Part shown: piece by piece, positions 23,855-34,074 of the stretch | Position numbering within the stretch: position 1 is the stretch's first letter | Layout: every line of letters starts with the position of its first letter | Source of the DNA: Hymenobacter sp. YC55 | GTDB taxonomy: Bacteria > Bacteroidota > Bacteroidia > Cytophagales > Hymenobacteraceae | Length of the DNA: 64,000 nt | Assembly (NCBI RefSeq): GCF_029433095.1 | Contig: NZ_JARNTX010000001.1 | Coordinates: 1,488,001-1,552,000 of the forward strand | Direction of reading: 5' to 3' | Notes under the pieces: generated by a model | Database searches by the model: none | Told to the model about the DNA's origin: nothing | What the model saw: the letters and a program-made list of their open reading frames with translations, nothing else | Translations under genes and position numbers: made by a program

Positions 23855-26713
23855 ATGAAAACACTTCGACTACTCGGCACCTTATGGCTGCTACTCTTGA
23901 GCTCCTTGCTAGTCCAGGCACAGGTCGTCACGTCTCAGCCAACCTTTTTCCAGGATAACACTCCCGTTACGCTCACCTTCGATGCCAGCCAAGGCAATGG
24001 CGGACTGGCTGGCTTCACGGGGCCGGTCTACGTCTATACCGGCGTAATCACCAATCGTAGCACGTCGGCTTCGGATTGGAAGTATGTGAAAAGTCCGTCC
24101 TTCAACACCGCCGACCCTGCCGCGCAGATGACGCGCGACGCTTCCAACCCCAACTTGTACCGCATCACGTTCACGCCGCGCACATTCTATGGCGTACCTG
24201 CCACCGAGCAGATGCTGAAGCTAGCCATGGTTTTCAAGAACGCCGACGGCAGCGTTGTCGGGCGCGGAAACAACGGTAGCGACATTTTCGTGGATGTATT
24301 TCAGGGCGGTTTGGCAGCGCGCATCACGGCGCCCTATACCGGGGGCAACGCGCAATTCGTAACGGCTGGCACTACCATTAGCGTAACGGGGGAGGCTTCT
24401 TCGGCTGCGCAGCTTGCTTTCAGGCTGAATGGCGCGCAGGTGGCGCAGCAGGCTTCGGCCACCACGTTTACCACGGGCGTCACGATTACGCAGATGGGCC
24501 GCAATGTGGTGCGCTTCACCGCCACCAGTGGTACGACCACCGTTTCCGACTCGCTGATTGTGGTGGTGCGGCCAACCGTGACGGTGGCGGCTCTGCCGGC
24601 AGGAGCCAAAAAGAATGGTATCACCTACCTGAACGGTGGTACATCGGTGATTTTGAGTTTAACGGCCCCCGGCAAGCAGTTTGTGTATGCGCTTGGCGAG
24701 TTCAACAACTGGCAGTACGCCAACACCAACTTTATGAACCGCACTCCCGACACCGACGCGGCCAATGCCCGGTGGTGGGTGCAAATTAATGGCCTCACGC
24801 CCGGTCAGGAATACGCGTATCAATATGATGTAGATGGTGTACTGCGCGTGGCCGACCCGTACTGCGAGAAAGTGCTGGACCCCAGCAACGACCAATTCAT
24901 TCCGGCCGTCACGTACCCGAACCTGAAGCCTTACCCGACCGGCCAAACCACCGGTATTGTATCGGTGCTGCAAACCAACCAAACCCCGTATCAGTGGCAG
25001 GTAAACAACTTTCAGAAGCCGAAGCGCACGGATTTGGTGGTGTACGAGCTGCACCTGCGCGACTTCGTAGAACGCCACGACTACCAAACTCTGCGGGATA
25101 CGCTCGGGTATCTTCAGCGCCTAGGCATTAACTGCATCGAACTGATGCCCGTGAATGAGTTTGAAGGCAACGACTCCTGGGGTTACAATCCGTCGTTTTA
25201 TTTTGCTCCCGACAAATACTACGGTACCAAAAACGCCCTCAAGAATTTCATCGACGAAGCCCACCGCCGCGGCATAGCCGTGGTGCTCGACATGGTGCTC
25301 AACCACAGCTGCGGCCAAAGCCCCATGGTGCAGCTGTACTTCGATGGCGGCAACCCGGCTACCAACTCTCCGTGGTTCAACAGCACGGCCACGCACCCCT
25401 TCAATGTGTGCTACGATTTCAATCACGAAAGTGCCTTCACCAAGTACTTCAGCAAGCGGGTGATGGAATTTTGGCTCCAAGAATACCACATCGACGGGTA
25501 CCGCTTCGACCTAAGCAAAGGCTTTACGCAAACCAACTCCGGTTCCGACGTGGGCCAGTGGAGCAACTACGACCAGTCGCGCATTAACATCTGGCTGGAC
25601 TACCACAGCTTCCTGACCTCTATCGACCCAACTGTGTACCCGATTTTAGAGCATTTCGCCGACAACCGGGAAGAGAAGGTGCTAGCCGATGCCGGCTTGA
25701 TGCTGTGGGGCAACCTGAATGAGGCCTACAACGAAGCCACTATGGGGTATTTCGGACCTATCAGCAACACAGACCCACGGGAGAAGTCGGATTTCAGCGG
25801 CGGCTACTTCGGCAACCGCAACTGGCTTTACCCACACCTGGTTTCCTACATGGAAAGCCACGACGAAGAGCGGATGATGTTTAAGAACACGGCGTTTGGC
25901 AACCAAGCCAGTGCCCCAGCTTACGATGTGCGCACGCTGGCTACGGCGCTGGCCCGTCAGGAAGCCGCGGCAGCTTTCTTTTTCACGGTGCCGGGCCCGA
26001 AAATGGTATGGCAGTTTGGAGAAGTGGGTTACGACGTAAGCATCGACTCCAATGGCCGCACCGGTGCCAAGCCCATCCGCTGGAACTACTATCAGGATGC
26101 TAACCGGCGTAAGCTCTACAACGTGTTCCGCGAGCTGATTGCCTTGCACAAAGTGGAGCCTGCCTTTGAAACGGGCACTTTCACGCAGCAAGTAAGCGGT
26201 AGTACCAAGTCGCTGCACCTCACTGACCCGAGCTTGAGTTTGACGGTAGTAGGCAATTTCGACGTGGTGCCCCAGCCCATTAACCCAGCGTTTCAGCGCA
26301 CCGGCAAATGGTACAACTACCTCACCGGCGACAGTATTATGGTAACCAATGCTACGGCCAACATCACGCTCCAGCCCGGTCAGTACGCTGTGTACACCTC
26401 GCGGCTTATCAAGAAAAGCACCGTGCTGGCTACCAAAGCCCGCGCTGCCGACGCTTTGCGCCTGACGGCTGCCCCTAACCCAAGCAATAGCAGTGCTCTG
26501 CTGCGCTATGAGCTAACAGCGCCTGCCGCCGTTACCATCACGGTGCAAAACCTACTTGGCGGTACCGTGCGGACCATGAAAACCGATACTCGGCAAGCAA
26601 CCGGACTGCATGAGCTGAGCTTGCCGGTTCAGGACCTCGCCAATGGCTTATACCTCGTTCGGTTGAGCGCCGGCCAACTCACACAAACCACTCGCTTGGT
26701 AGTACAGCACTAA
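23855..26713 (+). CDS. GH13 alpha-amylase family hydrolase with T9SS sorting domain
   Basis: 952 residues from the ATG at 23855, which directly begins the signal peptide (MKTLRLLGTLWLLLLSSLLVQAQ); an ATG 19 codons upstream does not. Domains: an N-terminal SusF-like beta domain (about 24-150), an Ig-like domain (about 155-250), a CBM48-like domain (about 255-340, YALGEFNNWQ), and then a GH13 barrel. The catalytic residues are present: nucleophile Asp552 in GYRFDLSKG, acid/base Glu599 in ILEHFADN, and transition-state Asp670 in ESHDEERM, plus DMVLNH. The end (AAPNPSNSSALLRYEL onwards) is a T9SS sorting domain. It is likely an extracellular or surface enzyme acting on starch-like alpha-glucans, and fits the sus genes nearby. 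Confidence 0.92.
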   Translation: MKTLRLLGTLWLLLLSSLLVQAQVVTSQPTFFQDNTPVTLTFDASQGNGGLAGFTGPVYVYTGVITNRSTSASDWKYVKSPSFNTADPAAQMTRDASNPNLYRITFTPRTFYGVPATEQMLKLAMVFKNADGSVVGRGNNGSDIFVDVFQGGLAARITAPYTGGNAQFVTAGTTISVTGEASSAAQLAFRLNGAQVAQQASATTFTTGVTITQMGRNVVRFTATSGTTTVSDSLIVVVRPTVTVAALPAGAKKNGITYLNGGTSVILSLTAPGKQFVYALGEFNNWQYANTNFMNRTPDTDAANARWWVQINGLTPGQEYAYQYDVDGVLRVADPYCEKVLDPSNDQFIPAVTYPNLKPYPTGQTTGIVSVLQTNQTPYQWQVNNFQKPKRTDLVVYELHLRDFVERHDYQTLRDTLGYLQRLGINCIELMPVNEFEGNDSWGYNPSFYFAPDKYYGTKNALKNFIDEAHRRGIAVVLDMVLNHSCGQSPMVQLYFDGGNPATNSPWFNSTATHPFNVCYDFNHESAFTKYFSKRVMEFWLQEYHIDGYRFDLSKGFTQTNSGSDVGQWSNYDQSRINIWLDYHSFLTSIDPTVYPILEHFADNREEKVLADAGLMLWGNLNEAYNEATMGYFGPISNTDPREKSDFSGGYFGNRNWLYPHLVSYMESHDEERMMFKNTAFGNQASAPAYDVRTLATALARQEAAAAFFFTVPGPKMVWQFGEVGYDVSIDSNGRTGAKPIRWNYYQDANRRKLYNVFRELIALHKVEPAFETGTFTQQVSGSTKSLHLTDPSLSLTVVGNFDVVPQPINPAFQRTGKWYNYLTGDSIMVTNATANITLQPGQYAVYTSRLIKKSTVLATKARAADALRLTAAPNPSNSSALLRYELTAPAAVTITVQNLLGGTVRTMKTDTRQATGLHELSLPVQDLANGLYLVRLSAGQLTQTTRLVVQH

Positions 26714-26778
26714 GCTCTTGTTCACTGGCGTGCCTTACTAGGGCACAGCTAGATTCTTCTGGTACATCAAAGGCTACG

Positions 26779-26814
26779 AAAAAGGCCGTTCCTGTTAGGG
26801 AACGGCCTTTTTTA
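26779..26814. terminator. Bidirectional terminator between amylase and kinase genes
   Basis: GGCCGTTCC and GGAACGGCC with a 6-base loop, flanked by A-run and T-run, placed between converging genes. Confidence 0.92.
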
Positions 26815-26842
26815 GTATCTATTGAAGCTATACTACACGAGC

Positions 26843-27694
26843 TTACTTGGCAAGTTTGCTCTCGTGGTAGGATACCAGGTCATCAATAGGGGAGCGGATG
26901 ATCTTGCCGACTTCCATGCCATTTTTGCGGGCTGCCTGCGCCAGCGCGTCGCGGAAGTTGTAAGCTACCGAGCCTATGCAGTTGAAGGTGTACTGCTGGT
27001 AGTTGGGGTAGTGAACCACAATGTTATCGAAGAACGTTTCGAAGCCTTGCAGCACTATTTCGCGGCAGTAGCTGATGTTGTTGTGGTCGTAGGTGAACTT
27101 GCCGAAGCTAGCCAGAAAGCGGTTGGGAAGCGGCTTGTTGTAGAGACGGTCCAATACTTCCTCGCGGGTGAGCTTGAATTCTTGCTCGAAGATTTCCTGC
27201 AGACCATCCGGCAGCAACCCGCGCAGGTAGTCGCGCAACAGGCGCTTGCCAATAAATGAGCCGCTGCCTTCGTCGCCTAAGAAATAGCCGAGCGAATCGA
27301 CGTTGTAAATGATTTTCTCGCCATCGTAGAGGCAGGAGTTGGTGCCGGTACCAAGAATGGCTGCGAAGCCGGGCTTGTCGCCGAGCAGGGCGTGCGCCGC
27401 CGCTAGCAAGTCCTCGGCAACTTTTGCTTTGGCATTGGGGAAAATTTGGCGCATAGCCGCGGCTACCCGCTCGGCCTTCTGCGCGTTCGATACACCCGCT
27501 CCGTAATAGTAAACTTCAGTTATTTCCTGGCGCGGCAGCGAGTCAGGCAAGTTTTTGTTGAGGGAGGCCGCAATAGCCTCGGTGCTCATGAAGTCAGGAT
27601 TATATCCTTCGGTGTTGAAAAACACGCGGTTTCCGGCACCATCAAGCTGGCACCAGTTGCTCTTGGTCGAGCCGCCGTCGGCAATAAGAATCAT
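26843..27694 (-). CDS. N-acetylglucosamine kinase-like protein (BadF/BadG/BcrA/BcrD ATPase family)
   Basis: A 283-residue actin-fold sugar kinase. It shows the phosphate-1 motif MILIADGGSTKSNW, the phosphate-2 region AAILGTGTNSCLYDG, and the motif GYFLGDEGSGSFIGKRLL, which is typical of GlcNAc kinases of this family. These phosphorylate free GlcNAc or MurNAc in the cytoplasm for catabolism or cell-wall recycling. It lies downstream of susE on the same strand across a gap of about 380 bp with a terminator, so it is probably separately transcribed. Specificity is inferred from family, not proven. Confidence 0.85.
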   Translation of the reverse strand: MILIADGGSTKSNWCQLDGAGNRVFFNTEGYNPDFMSTEAIAASLNKNLPDSLPRQEITEVYYYGAGVSNAQKAERVAAAMRQIFPNAKAKVAEDLLAAAHALLGDKPGFAAILGTGTNSCLYDGEKIIYNVDSLGYFLGDEGSGSFIGKRLLRDYLRGLLPDGLQEIFEQEFKLTREEVLDRLYNKPLPNRFLASFGKFTYDHNNISYCREIVLQGFETFFDNIVVHYPNYQQYTFNCIGSVAYNFRDALAQAARKNGMEVGKIIRSPIDDLVSYHESKLAK

Positions 27695-28026
27695 AGGAGG
27701 AAAAGAATTGAAAAAGGAGGTACGCTGTCACACAGGACTTCGCATGTAAGCATGGGGACACACGAAAGTACAGCAATCAGGCTCTTACGCAACTTTGACT
27801 GGATAGGCTGCCAGCAAAAATCGTAGTTTTCTATTAATTGCAAAGTGCATATTTCTATCGGGTAGGTACCTACAAGCCCGATGAAAGCCCACTTAGCTAT
27901 ATAGCTTTTGTGTGTCTTTGTTTGCTAGCAGCTGCACAACGAATCCTCGGGCTAGGCATCTAGCTTATGGCTAATTGCTCATGTCTCTGCATGAGAACAT
28001 CAGTGAATAATAGCTTCATGGGATAC

Positions 28027-28060
28027 ATAAAAAAAGCCCACCAATCTGGCGGGCTTTTTT
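28027..28060 (-). terminator. Terminator after susE
   Basis: An A-run, GCCCaCC, a 5-base loop, GGcGGGC and a T-run, next to the susE stop codon. The rest of the gap 27695-28026 shows nothing I can name. Confidence 0.88.
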
Positions 28061-28075
28061 GCGTTTTAAGTAAGC

Positions 28076-29137
28076 TTATTTTTTAGTGAAGCTATAGGTA
28101 TATGCGTTGGGCGTGTTGAGGTCCAGTACGACATCATACTCGCCAGCACCTGGGCTCGGAATGTTGTCAGCGCCATAGTCCATCTTACCAGTCTTATCAA
28201 CTCCAAGATTAATGTCCCACGCATCATTAGCGCGGAACTTGGCTTCTCCAGCTACCATGGCAACCCGACCTTTCCATTTCTTATCGGCTGGATCGAAAGT
28301 AAGCGGAGTAGACTTATCCCAGCCGCCAGGAGTAGCCGAGCCAACTACACCCCATGCTACGCGGTCAGCGGTGTAAGAGCTGTTTACTAGATTCACTTGC
28401 AACCGGTATTGCCCAGGGCCTGACAGCGTAATGTCTCCGCCGCCCTCCGCAAAGCTATTAGCGGCACCTGCAGCTCCGGAGCCTTTGCCGTATACAGTGC
28501 CAGAAGTCGTGTTAGTATTCGACAGTTTAAAGGCATTGGTCGCGTTAGGCATGTACAGATACCCTTCGAAAACTTGCGCGTTGCTGGTAATCTGAATGAA
28601 CGGTGCCTTTGTTACGTCAGCGGTACCCTGGAAATTGCCGAAGGCGTACAGCTCCCGCGAGTAGGAGGTACCCGTAAGGGTGGTAGCATTGCTATACAGG
28701 GGCTCTTGGTTGGCTGAATAGTTAGCCCGGAGACGCACATCAACTTGGCCTGATTTGCCGGGTGTTAAGCCAGCACGAATCAGTGCGTTGTTGATTTCGC
28801 CTACTGTAAACGTTTTGGTAGTACCATTGCCCGCGTCGAGGCTGGCGGCGTTAGCGAAGTTGGAGCCGGCCTGCGCAAACTCAACGTTGTAGGCTACCGT
28901 AACCCCAACTTTCTGTGATTCTGAAACATCGAAGGCCAGTGGGGTCCAAGAGTAGGTAGCTGCGTTGTTGGCGGCATTGCCCGCAACCAAAACGCCAGCA
29001 TTGGTAGTGCTAGCAGTAAGGGTCGGCGTAGTGGTGGGCGTTAGCACCACGCGCGTTTCGTCCTTTTCGCAGGAAGTCAACACAACAGCCGCTAGCGCAA
29101 AGAGGCCAGTTGCCGCCTGAGTAATCCAGTTTTTCAT
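28076..29137 (-). CDS. susE: SusE-type outer membrane glycan-binding lipoprotein
   Basis: A 353-residue lipoprotein: MKNWITQAATGLFALAAVVLTSC has the lipobox LTSC. An N-terminal Ig-like SusE domain follows (TPTLTASTTNAGVLVAG, AATYSWTPLAF). Two or more starch-binding-type beta domains come after it, including GSATPGGWDKSTPLTFDPADKKWKG, a typical SusE/SusF repeat with the Trp residues that stack on glucan. It is the third gene of susC-susD-susE, 85 bp after susD. SusE proteins sit on the cell surface and retain the polysaccharide. The pairing with a GH13 enzyme makes an alpha-glucan the likely ligand (inference). Confidence 0.88.
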   Translation of the reverse strand: MKNWITQAATGLFALAAVVLTSCEKDETRVVLTPTTTPTLTASTTNAGVLVAGNAANNAATYSWTPLAFDVSESQKVGVTVAYNVEFAQAGSNFANAASLDAGNGTTKTFTVGEINNALIRAGLTPGKSGQVDVRLRANYSANQEPLYSNATTLTGTSYSRELYAFGNFQGTADVTKAPFIQITSNAQVFEGYLYMPNATNAFKLSNTNTTSGTVYGKGSGAAGAANSFAEGGGDITLSGPGQYRLQVNLVNSSYTADRVAWGVVGSATPGGWDKSTPLTFDPADKKWKGRVAMVAGEAKFRANDAWDINLGVDKTGKMDYGADNIPSPGAGEYDVVLDLNTPNAYTYSFTKK

Positions 29138-29222
29138 ATACTAAGGGAGGTAATGAGTGGGATATAAGCCAGCGTAGACCGGTTCCGCTACTTTCGAGGG
29201 AACCGGTCGGCTGACTAGTTGG

Positions 29223-30869
29223 CTAGTAACCGCTGTTCTGTTGCAGATTGCGGTTGGCTGATAGGTCGGAGGCAGGAATGGGGAATACGATCCGGAAAGC
29301 ATCCACGGCCCGGCCGGCTGCAACGCCGCCTTTCCACGGCCACAGGTAGGTGCCTTCTACAAAGCGCTTGTAGCGGATAAGGTCGGTGCGGCGGTAGCCT
29401 TCCCAGTACAACTCCCGGCCCCGCTCGTCGAGGATGAACTCGGGAGTGAGCTGCGCGGCGGTAATAGCACTGCCGGGCTGGTTGTTGAAGGCACGAGCCC
29501 GGATTTGGTTTACGTAGTTGAGCGCCAACGTCCGGTCGCCAGCACCACGGGCGGCGGCTTCGGCATACGTGAGCATCACTTCGGCCAAACGAATCATAGG
29601 GAAATCGACTCCCGAGAAGTTCTGCGCGCCACCTTGACCAGCACCGGCCGAGTTAATGTTGCGGAATTTCACTACGCCCAAGCCCTGCTCGAAGTCGTAG
29701 AGGTCTGCAATTTCAATGGAGCGGGCCGAGTTATCGGCTTTTCGGGTCCAGAAACGGCCGCGGGTGTCGCGGGCAGTATCCGGGAACAAGTTGAACAGGC
29801 TCTTGGTCGTGCGCAGACCCGTCCAACCCGTCGACTGGCCCACGCGGGCCTGCCAAGCGGCAGAGGTTCCAGTAGCGCCGTTCACCAGGAACGTGGTGCC
29901 ACCGTAACTTTGCGTGTTGTTCACGTCGAAGGCAATGGGCCAAATGATTTCGGTGCGGGCTGGTCCCGTGTTGTTGTCGGCCAGGAAAAGACGGCCATAG
30001 GCGGAGGACACGTTTCCGGCTGGCGTGGTAACCAAGGAAAACCCACCGGCATCAATCACCTTTTTGGCTTGCGCGGCGGCATCGGCATAGCGCGCAGTGC
30101 CGGTGTACACTTCGGCATTCAGATACAGACGGGAGAGCATCGCCCAGGCGGCGGCTTTGTCAACGCGGGCGTACTCGTTGGTGCGCGGCTCGGCAAAATC
30201 AGGGTCGGCAGCCAGCGCTGTCAGTTCCTGCTCCACAAACGTGAAGAACTGCTGCCGTGTGTAGTACTGAGGGCTAGTGAAGCCCACCTGGTCGGCCTCT
30301 GTCACGAATGGGCCATTGCCGAACAGGTCCATGGCGTGCATGTAGGCTACGGCCCGCAGGAACCGCGCTTCGGCCCGATACTGCTTTACCGCAGCTACAT
30401 CATTGCCGCTCAAGCGGGAGGCCAGCTTATCGTCCGATGATTCGCGGATGAACTCGTTGCAGGCCGCAATTTCAAAGTAGATCCGGCTGTACAAGCCGCG
30501 GAGCAGCGGGTTGCTGGAGTCCCAGTTCATGTTGTGCCAGTCCCGGATGCCAAGGTCGTTCCAGTTCACTACGGCCTCGTCGGTGGTGAGTTCCTGCGCG
30601 CTCCAGTACTGACGGATGTAGTCGGAAGTACCTTCGTCGATGCCGCCGATGTCGCCGGCACCGTTAGGGCCCGTCTGGCCGGTCAGAGCAAAGCCGCCGT
30701 ACAGCTTGGCCAGCACCGAGCGGTAGCCATTGAGGTCAACGTATACCTTATCGGGAGTGGTTTCGAATCGTGGCTGCTGGTCGAGGTCGTCGGTGCAAGA
30801 AGTAGTGCTTGTGGCTAGGGTTAAACCAGTTGCTACGGCAACCAGTCCCCGAAGTAAGTTCTTATGCAT
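29223..30869 (-). CDS. susD: RagB/SusD family nutrient-uptake lipoprotein
   Basis: A 548-residue lipoprotein with signal sequence and cysteine at TSC (residue 25), then the SusD tetratricopeptide-like fold. Diagnostic segments are AEARFLRAVAYMHAMDLFGNGPFV (the conserved ARFLRA helix) and the C-terminal FILDERGRELYWEGYRRTDLIRYKRF. SusD forms the lid over the SusC transporter and presents the glycan. Its start is 11 bp after the susC stop, so the two are translated from one mRNA. Length is normal. Confidence 0.93.
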   Translation of the reverse strand: MHKNLLRGLVAVATGLTLATSTTSCTDDLDQQPRFETTPDKVYVDLNGYRSVLAKLYGGFALTGQTGPNGAGDIGGIDEGTSDYIRQYWSAQELTTDEAVVNWNDLGIRDWHNMNWDSSNPLLRGLYSRIYFEIAACNEFIRESSDDKLASRLSGNDVAAVKQYRAEARFLRAVAYMHAMDLFGNGPFVTEADQVGFTSPQYYTRQQFFTFVEQELTALAADPDFAEPRTNEYARVDKAAAWAMLSRLYLNAEVYTGTARYADAAAQAKKVIDAGGFSLVTTPAGNVSSAYGRLFLADNNTGPARTEIIWPIAFDVNNTQSYGGTTFLVNGATGTSAAWQARVGQSTGWTGLRTTKSLFNLFPDTARDTRGRFWTRKADNSARSIEIADLYDFEQGLGVVKFRNINSAGAGQGGAQNFSGVDFPMIRLAEVMLTYAEAAARGAGDRTLALNYVNQIRARAFNNQPGSAITAAQLTPEFILDERGRELYWEGYRRTDLIRYKRFVEGTYLWPWKGGVAAGRAVDAFRIVFPIPASDLSANRNLQQNSGY

Positions 30870-30880
30870 AGGTGGGAATA

Positions 30881-33800
30881 TTAAAAGCCAACGTTGAAAC
30901 CGAAGGTGAACGTGCGGGAGCGGGGATAGAAGTTGTTATCGATACCCGCCTCAAACCGATTGTCGGTGGTGTTGAAGTTGGTTACCTCCGGATCGAGACC
31001 AGTATAATCGGTGATTAGGAAAGCATTCTGCACAGCGCCCGTCAAACGAAGCGTGGCTTTGTCGTTGAAGAACTTGCCGACGTTGTAGCCGAGCGTGATG
31101 TTCTCGCAGCGCAGGAACGAGCCGTTTTCAACATAGTAGTCCGAGAAAATCTGCTGGCTTCTGAAACCGGTATTCCGGATGTCGGTGGGCAGGTTGAGCA
31201 GGAAACCCGACGAGCTTTGCGCATTCGAGAGGTTGCCGATGTTGGCCGCCACCGAGTTGTACACGTAGTTGCCCACGTTGCCGCGCAGCAAGAACGACAG
31301 GTTCAATTTCTTGTACGACACGTTCGAAGAGAAGCCAAGCACAGTTAGCGGAGCGGGCTGCTTGTAGCGGTAATTGTCACGCTCGTTCACGATGCCGTCG
31401 CCGTTCTGATCCACGTACACGCCTTCAATCGGACGACCATTGGAGTCGTATACCTGCTGGCGCACGAAGAAGGCGTTGGAAGGCGAGCCAACCGAGTTGA
31501 CTTGGATGGTGCTGCCCGTGCCGCCCGGAATACCACCGGTCAGGTAGCCCGCAAAACCCTCCTGCTGCTGACCCAAATCGGTGATTTTGTTTCTGTTGTA
31601 TGCGACGTTGAAGTTCAAGTCCCAGTTCCAGTCTTCGGAACGCACAGGCACTACGTTGATATTGAATTCAATACCGCGGTTGCGCAGCGAGCCAATGTTG
31701 GCGTTGAGCTGGTTGGTTAGGTTGGCGCCAGCCGGTACGTTCACCAGCGAGAGCAAGTCGTCGGAGGTGCGTTGGTACACATCAATGGCACCCGAAATAC
31801 GGTCATCAAGGAAACCATAGTCGATACCTGCGTTCCAGGTTGTGGTGGTTTCCCAGGTCAGGTCGCGGTTGTAGCCCGAGGGGCGCAGGGTGGTAACAAA
31901 GCCATTACCCAACTGGTATTGGGCGGCAGCGTTGCCGGTCACGTAGCGCGGCAAGTAGTCGTACACGCCGCCAATGTCTTGCTGGCCCGTGCGGCCCCAG
32001 CCACCACGCAGTTTCAATTCCGAGAAGGTGTTGTTGTCTTTCAGGAATTCTTCGCCCTTCAAGCGCCAGCCTAAGCCCACAGCCGGGAATACGCCGCTGC
32101 GGTTGCCTTCCAAGAAGCGCGAGGTATTGTCATTCCGGACGGTGGCCGTCAGCAAGTAACGGTCCTTCACGTTCAGCGTGGTCCGGCCGAAGTAAGAAAG
32201 CAGCACCAGCTTCGAGTAGCCGCCCGGTACGGTTAGTACCGCCGTTGGATTGACAAGCGTCGTGCGGTCGAAACGGTAGTCGAGGAAGTTGTCGTTTTTC
32301 GTTACGAAATCTTGGTAGGAGTAGCCACCCTGGATATCGAACTTGGTGCCGCCAAATTGCTTGCTGTACGCCAAGTAGGCTTCCAGCAAACGCATGTCCT
32401 TGTCTTGGTTGTACTGCGTGAAGCGGCCCTGGTTGAGGTAGTTGCCGAAGTCGGCGAGGTTGGTGACAGTTGAGCCTTCGCCCCGCGAAATGTCGGTGCC
32501 CAGGTTCAGGTTGGCGCGCAGCCCTTCAATGCCGTGGATCTTGTAGTCGAACTGCACGTTGCCAATCAGGCGTTTCACGTCACTGGTGTTGTTGACGTTG
32601 TTGAGGGCTGCCACCGGGTTGCCAATGGCCTGCCCGAGCGGGTTGCCGTTGGACTGCAGAAACTGAAAGTAGCCGCCGTAAGGAGCGTACCGCATTTCAT
32701 TGGTTCCAAATACTGGCTGCGTTGGGTCGTAAAGCACCGCGTTGCCTACCTGAGCATTGTCGATGAAGCGGTTGTCAACCAGTGTTCCTTTGGCGTTGAT
32801 GTCGATGCGCAAACGGTCATCGAAGAGCAAAGGCGTCAAACTAATAGAACCCGTGTTCCGCTTGAGCTTGTTGGTGATGACAATGCCTTCCTGGTTGAGG
32901 TTGCCGTAGGAAACCCGGAAAGGCACTTTCTTGAAGCTGCCCGTCAGGCTGATGTTGTTATCGTAGGTAGCGGCCGTGCGGAAGATTTCGCTTTGCCAGT
33001 CGGTGTTGGCAGTGCCCAACGTAGCAACCTGCGACCCCAAGCCATTGGCCCGGATAATGTCGCTAAATTCCTGAGCACCCAGTACATCGTACTCGTTGGC
33101 GCGCCGGGAAACAGAGGTCTGCGACGACAGATTAACCGTCAGCTTTTCGCCTTGCAGACCTCTTTTGGTGGTAACCAGAATAACACCGTTGGAAGCGCGG
33201 TTGCCATAGATAGCCGTCGCCGAAGCATCCTTCAGCACCGTAACGCTCTCGATGTCATTGGGGTTGATGAGCGTGAGCGGATTAGAAGCGCCCGAAATGC
33301 CGCCTTTGTCTACCGGCACTCCATCAATTACATAGAGCGGGTCGTTGTTGGCGTTGAGCGAAGAGTTACCGCGGATACGTACCGAAGCCGGGGCTCCAGG
33401 CGCGCCACCACCCGTCGTGATGCTTACGCCCGCAATTTTACCCTGCACCAACTGCTCGGGGTTGGTTACCTGCCCTTGCACGAAGTCTTTGGCCTGGACC
33501 GTGGCAACAGAACCTGTTACATCTTGGCGGCGCTGCGTACCGTAGCCTACTACCACCGCCTCGTTGAGCAGGGTGGTATTCTCATTGAGGGTTAGGTTGC
33601 CTAAGGCAACATTCTGGCCGCTAGCACTGGTGAAAGGCTGCCGCAACGACGTGAAGCCTACGTACGAAATAATTAGGGTGTGGGGGCCAGCTGGCACGTT
33701 CTGGATAGAGAAGGTGCCATCGGAATTAGTGGAGTTGCCAAGGGTAGTTCCTTCCACGAGGGCTGTCACGCCGGGTAGGCCTTCACCTTTTTCGTCAATA

Positions 33801-33901
33801 ACGCGGCCACTCACTGAACCAGTCTGGGCGAATGCACCGGTGAAACCGGCGCACACAAACAGCAGCAAAAACAAAAGTTTTGCCAGGTAGGTGTGTTTCA
33901 T
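30881..33901 (-). CDS. susC: SusC/RagA family TonB-linked outer membrane transporter
   Basis: A 1006-residue receptor. The signal peptide ends GAFAQ, followed by a carboxypeptidase-regulatory-like domain (about 28-110, GSVSGRVIDEKGEGLPGV). The plug domain (about 115-235) contains NNDPLYVIDGVPVDKGG and VTVLKDASATAIYGNRASNGVILVTTK. The C-terminal 22-stranded barrel ends with an aromatic-Phe terminal strand (TFGFNVGF). It imports oligosaccharides across the outer membrane with TonB energy, partnered by SusD. A long upstream region with operator-like repeats suggests regulation by a sugar-responsive factor; no SusR, ECF sigma or hybrid sensor gene is in the window. Confidence 0.94.
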   Translation of the reverse strand: MKHTYLAKLLFLLLFVCAGFTGAFAQTGSVSGRVIDEKGEGLPGVTALVEGTTLGNSTNSDGTFSIQNVPAGPHTLIISYVGFTSLRQPFTSASGQNVALGNLTLNENTTLLNEAVVVGYGTQRRQDVTGSVATVQAKDFVQGQVTNPEQLVQGKIAGVSITTGGGAPGAPASVRIRGNSSLNANNDPLYVIDGVPVDKGGISGASNPLTLINPNDIESVTVLKDASATAIYGNRASNGVILVTTKRGLQGEKLTVNLSSQTSVSRRANEYDVLGAQEFSDIIRANGLGSQVATLGTANTDWQSEIFRTAATYDNNISLTGSFKKVPFRVSYGNLNQEGIVITNKLKRNTGSISLTPLLFDDRLRIDINAKGTLVDNRFIDNAQVGNAVLYDPTQPVFGTNEMRYAPYGGYFQFLQSNGNPLGQAIGNPVAALNNVNNTSDVKRLIGNVQFDYKIHGIEGLRANLNLGTDISRGEGSTVTNLADFGNYLNQGRFTQYNQDKDMRLLEAYLAYSKQFGGTKFDIQGGYSYQDFVTKNDNFLDYRFDRTTLVNPTAVLTVPGGYSKLVLLSYFGRTTLNVKDRYLLTATVRNDNTSRFLEGNRSGVFPAVGLGWRLKGEEFLKDNNTFSELKLRGGWGRTGQQDIGGVYDYLPRYVTGNAAAQYQLGNGFVTTLRPSGYNRDLTWETTTTWNAGIDYGFLDDRISGAIDVYQRTSDDLLSLVNVPAGANLTNQLNANIGSLRNRGIEFNINVVPVRSEDWNWDLNFNVAYNRNKITDLGQQQEGFAGYLTGGIPGGTGSTIQVNSVGSPSNAFFVRQQVYDSNGRPIEGVYVDQNGDGIVNERDNYRYKQPAPLTVLGFSSNVSYKKLNLSFLLRGNVGNYVYNSVAANIGNLSNAQSSSGFLLNLPTDIRNTGFRSQQIFSDYYVENGSFLRCENITLGYNVGKFFNDKATLRLTGAVQNAFLITDYTGLDPEVTNFNTTDNRFEAGIDNNFYPRSRTFTFGFNVGF

Positions 33902-34074
33902 TGGGAATTTGTTTGGGTGTTGAACTGGACTTTTCCGGTTTTGCCGGAGCGGGAATTTGAGGCAATGCTTAATGATCTGGCAAAGGGCCTAGCTAGAGCC
34001 GGCGGACTACTTCACGGGGCCCTTTAAAAGGTATTTAGCATTGACTGCTTATTAATTTAGTGCGCAAGTTAAAT

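Noticed and set aside
32534..33595. Open frame of 353 codons opposite susC
   Set aside because: Antisense to diagnostic SusC plug motifs.
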